In this document: positions 60,094 through 64,000 of the stretch, piece after piece
How the letters are laid out: each line of letters starts with the position of its first letter
Numbering within the stretch: the first letter of the stretch is position 1
Source of the DNA: Streptomyces sp. NBC_01116
Lineage (GTDB): Bacteria; Actinomycetota; Actinomycetes; Streptomycetales; Streptomycetaceae
Length of the DNA: 64,000 nucleotides
Direction: 5' to 3'
Assembly: GCF_041435495.1 (NCBI RefSeq)
Contig: NZ_CP108644.1
Location: 7,425,501-7,489,500 of the forward strand
Position numbers and translations under genes: made by a program
The notes under the pieces: generated by a model
Told to the model about the DNA's origin: nothing
The model's input: only the letters and a program-made list of their open reading frames with translations
The model's database searches: none

Positions 60094-61508
60094 GCGCTCC
60101 CGAACCCGGCACGGAAACCGCACGCGGGACCGGCGGCCCCATCCCCCTCCTGGTCCTCGACGTCGTCGGCCTCACCCCGCAGCTCCTGGCCCACATGCCG
60201 AACCTCCGGGCCCTGGGGGAGCGGGGCGCGAAGGCACCGCTCTCCACCGTCCTGCCGGCCGTCACCTGCGCCGCCCAGTCGACCTTCCTCACCGGCACCA
60301 TGCCCGCCGAACACGGCATCGTCGCCAACGGCTGGTACTTCCGCGAGCTGGGCGACGTCCTGCTCTGGCGCCAGCACAACGGGCTCGTCGAGGGCGACAA
60401 ACTCTGGGACGCGGCCCGCCGCGCCCACCCCGGCTACACCGTCGCCAACATCTGCTGGTGGTACGCCATGGGCGCCGACACCGACTGGACGGTCACCCCG
60501 CGCCCCGTCTACTACGCCGACGGCCGCAAGGAACCCGACTGCTACACCAGGCCCCCCGCCCTGCACGACGAACTGACCGACAAGCTCGGCACGTTCCCGC
60601 TCTTCCACTTCTGGGGCCCCGGCGCCGACCTCGTCTCCTCCCGGTGGATCGTCGACGCCACCCGGCACGTCATCGCCACCCGCACACCCGACCTCGCCCT
60701 CTGCTACCTGCCGCACCTCGACTACGACCTCCAGCGCTACGGCCCCGACGACCCCCGCTCGCACCGGGCCGCCGCCGACCTGGACCGGGCCATGGCCCCG
60801 CTGCTGGACGACGCCCGCGCCGAGGGACGCACCGTCGTCGCGCTCTCCGAATACGGCATCACCCGCGTCGACCGCCCCGTCGACATCAACCGGGCCCTGC
60901 GCCGGGCGGGACTCCTGGAGGTCCACACCCAGGACGGCATGGAATACCTGGACCCGATGACCTCCCGGGCCTTCGCCGTCGCCGACCACCAGCTCGCCCA
61001 CATCTACGTACGCCGCCCCGAGGACCTCGAAGCGACCCGCGCGGCCCTCGCGGACCTGCCCGGCATCGAGCAGCTCCTCGACGACGAGGGCAAGAAGGCG
61101 CACCACCTGGACCACCCCCGCTCCGGCGAACTGGTCGCCGTCGCGGAGAAGGACGCGTGGTTCACGTACTACTACTGGCTCGACGACGCCCGCGCCCCCG
61201 ACTTCGCCCAGCTCGTCGAGATCCACCGCAAACCCGGCTACGACCCCGTCGAGCTCTTCATGGACCCCCAGGACCCCTACGTCCGGGTCAAGGCCGTCTC
61301 GGCGGTCGCCCGCAAGAAGCTCGGCCTGCGCTACCGCATGGCGGTCGTCCCCCTGGACCCCTCACCTATTCGCGGCAGCCACGGCCGCCTCCCCGAGAGC
61401 GACGACGAAGGTCCGCTCATCCTCTGCTCCACCCCCCACGCGTTCCCCGACCGGGTCAGGGCCACCGAAGTGAAGTCCCTGCTCCTCCAGCTTGCCGGAC
61501 TGCACTGA
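60090..61508 (+). CDS. eboF: EboF-like alkaline-phosphatase-superfamily protein
   Basis: 472 residues, overlapping eboE by four bases. It resembles nucleotide pyrophosphatase/phosphodiesterases: D24 (LVLDVVG), nucleophile T59 in PAVTCAAQSTFLTG, AEHGIVANGWYFRE, and HLDYD (D211/D213). The usual S-D-H-G metal block is replaced by SEYG (253-256), and a late GSHG supplies a histidine. The metal site is therefore altered and activity may differ from ordinary family members. No signal peptide is seen. It likely hydrolyses or transfers a phosphodiester of the cluster's product. Confidence 0.85.
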   Translation: MSAPEPGTETARGTGGPIPLLVLDVVGLTPQLLAHMPNLRALGERGAKAPLSTVLPAVTCAAQSTFLTGTMPAEHGIVANGWYFRELGDVLLWRQHNGLVEGDKLWDAARRAHPGYTVANICWWYAMGADTDWTVTPRPVYYADGRKEPDCYTRPPALHDELTDKLGTFPLFHFWGPGADLVSSRWIVDATRHVIATRTPDLALCYLPHLDYDLQRYGPDDPRSHRAAADLDRAMAPLLDDARAEGRTVVALSEYGITRVDRPVDINRALRRAGLLEVHTQDGMEYLDPMTSRAFAVADHQLAHIYVRRPEDLEATRAALADLPGIEQLLDDEGKKAHHLDHPRSGELVAVAEKDAWFTYYYWLDDARAPDFAQLVEIHRKPGYDPVELFMDPQDPYVRVKAVSAVARKKLGLRYRMAVVPLDPSPIRGSHGRLPESDDEGPLILCSTPHAFPDRVRATEVKSLLLQLAGLH

Positions 61509-61574
61509 CATTCCCCGTCACGCACCGGCACCGCACCACTCACCCCGTCAGGCCACCAAGGGAGACACCCGAAC

Positions 61575-62669
61575 ATGAGCCGCACCTCCAAGGACACCGA
61601 ACTCGCCCGCAGACTGAGCCGCCGCAACATCCTCGGTGTCGCCGCCGGAGCCACCGCCGCCACCATCATCGGCACGGCGAGCGCCCAGGCCGACAGCCGC
61701 GACCGAGGCCAGGGACACGGCAACGGCCACGGACACGGCCATGACCACGGGCACGGCCACGGTCACGGCAAGGGCAAGCCCGTCCTGCCGCCCGGCCGCC
61801 TCGGCATCCAGCTCTACAGCCTCCGCGACCAGATCTCCACGCTGGGCTTCGCGCCGGTCTTCGCCGAACTGGAGAAGTACGGCTACGACGAGATCGAACT
61901 CGCGGGCTACACCCAGGGCTCGGCCGGTCCCATCACCCTGGCCCAGCTCAAGCGCCTGGCCCGGGACCACGGACTCAACCCGATCGGCAGCCACGTCGGC
62001 TACTACGACGACAACAACCCCGGCGCCTACACCTTCGCCCAGAACCTGGAGAAGGTCCTCGACGACGCCCAGGCGCTCGGCCTCAAGCACATCGGCACGG
62101 CCTCCGGCCCCTTCCGCTACGGCTCGACCGTCGACGGCTGGAAGCGGGCCGCGGAGGAGTTCAACATCTACGGGGCGGCCGCCCGCAGGCGCGGCATGAA
62201 GTTCTACCAGCACAACCACGCCGAGGAGTTCTCCTTCGCGACCGACAAGCCCCGCGTGCGCCTCTACGACGTGCTGCTCGAAGAGACCGACCCGGACCTC
62301 GTCTACCTGGAGATGGACATCTACTGGGCCTACTGCGCCCAGTTCCGCTTCAGCAAGCGCGTGGACGGCAGCCGGGCCCCGCTCGACCCGCTGAAGTACG
62401 TCCTGAAGCACCCGGACCGCTATCCGCTCTTCCACGTCAAGGACGGGGTCCGCGACGAGACGACCCGCGACGGCTACCGCATGTCGGACGTGGGCGACGG
62501 GGACATCGACTACAGGACGTTCCTGTCCAAGGTCACCAGGCGCACCCACCACGGCCGGACCTACCACCACTGGCAGGCGGAGCACGACAACCCGGTCGAG
62601 TCGCTCGCCTTCGCCCGCAAGTCGAGCGAGCACCTGCACTCGCTGCGCGAGGGCCGCTGCGCCGACTGA
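61575..62669 (+). CDS. Tat-exported sugar isomerase/epimerase-like protein with His-Gly repeat
   Basis: 364 residues. A twin-arginine signal (SRRNILG at 15-21, then a hydrophobic stretch and ASAQA cleavage region) predicts folded export. Residues ~46-68 are a His-Gly repeat with about ten histidines. The rest is a TIM barrel of the AP-endonuclease-2/xylose isomerase family: GIQLYSLRDQIS, GYDEIELAGYTQG, FYQHNHAEEF, VYLEMDIYWA and FHVKDGV. Tat export suits a metalloenzyme loaded in the cytoplasm. It follows eboF by 66 bases and ends at a strong terminator, so it may act on the exported product. Confidence 0.88.
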   Translation: MSRTSKDTELARRLSRRNILGVAAGATAATIIGTASAQADSRDRGQGHGNGHGHGHDHGHGHGHGKGKPVLPPGRLGIQLYSLRDQISTLGFAPVFAELEKYGYDEIELAGYTQGSAGPITLAQLKRLARDHGLNPIGSHVGYYDDNNPGAYTFAQNLEKVLDDAQALGLKHIGTASGPFRYGSTVDGWKRAAEEFNIYGAAARRRGMKFYQHNHAEEFSFATDKPRVRLYDVLLEETDPDLVYLEMDIYWAYCAQFRFSKRVDGSRAPLDPLKYVLKHPDRYPLFHVKDGVRDETTRDGYRMSDVGDGDIDYRTFLSKVTRRTHHGRTYHHWQAEHDNPVESLAFARKSSEHLHSLREGRCAD

Positions 62670-62677
62670 CGGGTCAG

Positions 62678-62712
62678 GCCCGGCCCGCCGGAATCCCTCC
62701 GGCGGGCCGGGC
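62678..62712. terminator. Bidirectional terminator at the end of the ebo region
   Basis: A perfect 15-base stem, GCCCGGCCCGCCGGA (62678-62692) with TCCGGCGGGCCGGGC (62698-62712), and a 5-base loop, between convergent genes. Confidence 0.9.
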
Positions 62713-62736
62713 GCACCACTCACCGCGGTCCGGCCC

Positions 62737-64000
62737 CTACCCGATGCCCTGCCGGTCCGGGAGCAGGCCGAACTCCCGGTCGGCGGCCACCGCCACCGTG
62801 CGCTCCACGGTCTGGACGAGCAGCGCGCGGTGCCTGACCAGCGACTTCTTCCGGTCCTCCGGGACGAGCAGCAGGAGATCGTCCAGCCCCGCCATGAGCC
62901 GGCGCGACACCTGGGGACTGCCGGCGACACACCACCGGATCTCCTCGAAGCCGAGATCGACCAGGTCGTCCCACTCCGGACCGTCCTGCACCAGGCGTAC
63001 CCGCCCGTCCCGGTCCCGGTGGTGGACGGCGCCGAGCGGCAGGTGCGCCACGGCCGCCAGGAACTGCACGATCCGGTCCAGGCACTGCACGGCGGTGGTC
63101 GGATCGTTCACCGACGTCGACAGGGCCCGCAGCGCGATGTCCGCGAGCTGACGCAGCCCGAACGCCAGATCCTGGTGCAGGGTCCGCTCCACCGAGACGG
63201 AGACCGCGTACCGCAGCCGGCGCGGCGGCGGCACGGCCCCGCCGTGGACGGCGAGCACCGGCATCCCCGGCACCACGAAGTCCCCGATACGGGGGATGAG
63301 CCGCAGCACGACGTCCTGCCGCCGCGCGGCCCGGACCAGCCGCGCCGTGTTCACGTCACGCAGCACCCCGGCCCGCCCCTCGTGCAGCACCCGCGCGGTC
63401 TCCGGCCCCGGCTCCTCCTCGCTCCGCTGTCCCCTCGGCATCCGGCCCAGCACCCGGAACGAGTCCCGCGCGATCCTGTCCACGACGGGACCCACCTGCA
63501 TCAGCCGCAGTGTCGCGCTCACGTAGACGACGAAGAGCAGTAGGCTCAGCCCGAGCATCCCCAGGATGAGCAGGCTCTGGACCAACGGGACCGAGACCAC
63601 CCGGCGCGGATCGCTCTCGCTCTCGTACGAGGAGAGCACCAGCAGCGAGAAGAGGAACGTCGCCAGGAACACCGTCAGCGTGAGCTTGCTGATCCGGCTC
63701 CTGACGAAGATCCGCACCACCCGGGGCGTCAGCTGGCCACTCGCCATCTGCACCGCGACCAGCGAGATGCTGAACACGACCCCGATGAAGGTCATCATCG
63801 CCGAGCTGATCGTGGTGACGATCGTCTTCGCGTCCTGGGAGAACGCCATCAGATCGCCCAGCTCGTCGTACGCCTCCTCCCGCTGGAGCAGCGCGACGAT
63901 CGCGTCGTCCAGCTCGGTGGCGATCAACCACAGCACGAACACGCAGACGAACCCCGTCGTCGGGGCGAACCAGAACGTGTCGCGCAGATGCTCGCGCAGA
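62737..64000 (-). CDS. DUF2254 family membrane protein (start lies beyond the right edge)
   Basis: At least 420 codons on the minus strand, open to the window edge, where it reads LREHLRDTFWFAPTTGF, typical of the family's first residues. Four hydrophobic segments lie in the first ~160 residues, with SSAMMTFIGVVFSISLVAVQMAS and SPRV-like RVVRIFVRSR. A large soluble C-terminal part contains RTLHQDLAFGLRQLADIALRALS and NDPTTAVQCLDRI. DUF2254 proteins are membrane proteins of unknown function. Only a few N-terminal residues are missing. Confidence 0.88.
   Translation of the reverse strand, partial: LREHLRDTFWFAPTTGFVCVFVLWLIATELDDAIVALLQREEAYDELGDLMAFSQDAKTIVTTISSAMMTFIGVVFSISLVAVQMASGQLTPRVVRIFVRSRISKLTLTVFLATFLFSLLVLSSYESESDPRRVVSVPLVQSLLILGMLGLSLLLFVVYVSATLRLMQVGPVVDRIARDSFRVLGRMPRGQRSEEEPGPETARVLHEGRAGVLRDVNTARLVRAARRQDVVLRLIPRIGDFVVPGMPVLAVHGGAVPPPRRLRYAVSVSVERTLHQDLAFGLRQLADIALRALSTSVNDPTTAVQCLDRIVQFLAAVAHLPLGAVHHRDRDGRVRLVQDGPEWDDLVDLGFEEIRWCVAGSPQVSRRLMAGLDDLLLLVPEDRKKSLVRHRALLVQTVERTVAVAADREFGLLPDRQGIG

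Overview
The window is high-GC DNA (about 70% or more by eye) with dense genes, many GTG and a few TTG starts, GGAGG-type ribosome sites and frequent 4-base ATGA/GTGA overlaps. This, together with the gene families present, points to a chromosomal segment of a Streptomyces or a very close actinomycete. No tRNA, rRNA, insertion sequence, prophage or CRISPR was recognised. Names rest on motifs and remembered families; no database was searched.

Left part (1-23.9 kb). A divergent partial gene is followed by a tight four-peptidase operon (M55 D-aminopeptidase type, M20, S9, S66 LD-carboxypeptidase) and a secreted CocE-like hydrolase behind an operator-rich promoter. Then come a small LapA-like membrane protein, a DUF5107/TPR protein, a VOC protein, a methyltransferase, a PAP2-diacylglycerol kinase fusion, an aminotransferase-fold protein that has lost its Schiff-base lysine, a DedA/MBL pair beside an eight-copy heptamer repeat, a holin-like/alkaline-phosphatase-superfamily fusion and a LacI regulator. 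A DUF305/DUF1996 pair follows, divergent from an NAD-dependent DNA ligase across a region with two GAGAGCGCTCTC palindromes.

Middle (24-42 kb). A short MreB-like actin homologue, a coupled secreted histidine-rich protein and a fused SecDF form one unit. Next is a mosaic of regulators (XRE, two LysR, AraC) and small enzymes: pterin dehydratase, NmrA-like reductase, methyltransferase with a histidine-rich N-terminus, RICIN protein, aldo/keto reductase, acyl-CoA ligase, SLC10/BASS-like transporter, HhH protein, FdhD and a FabH-like KAS III. Several intergenic gaps here carry short tandem repeats (7, 15, 16 or 18 bp, or longer).

Right part (42.3-62.7 kb). This is the most interesting stretch. 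A ROK regulator precedes a ribose/inositol-type ABC importer, a Gfo/Idh/MocA dehydrogenase and a TIM-barrel isomerase/epimerase. After a strong terminator comes a 1239-residue secreted protein (sugar-dehydrogenase propeller, PKD, carbohydrate-binding, ThuA and DUF1080 domains). After another terminator comes a seven-gene overlapping operon that I read as an actinobacterial ebo cluster: inositol-3-phosphate-synthase-like enzyme, UbiA prenyltransferase (EboC), TIM barrel, EboA, TatD hydrolase (EboB), EboE and a phosphodiesterase-like EboF. A Tat-exported TIM-barrel protein follows. In ebo clusters as I remember them the cyclase is dehydroquinate-synthase-like; here a myo-inositol-phosphate-synthase-like cyclase seems to stand in. 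One reading is import and oxidation of a sugar or cyclitol coupled to building and exporting a prenylated cyclitol. This is inference. The window ends inside a DUF2254 membrane protein gene.
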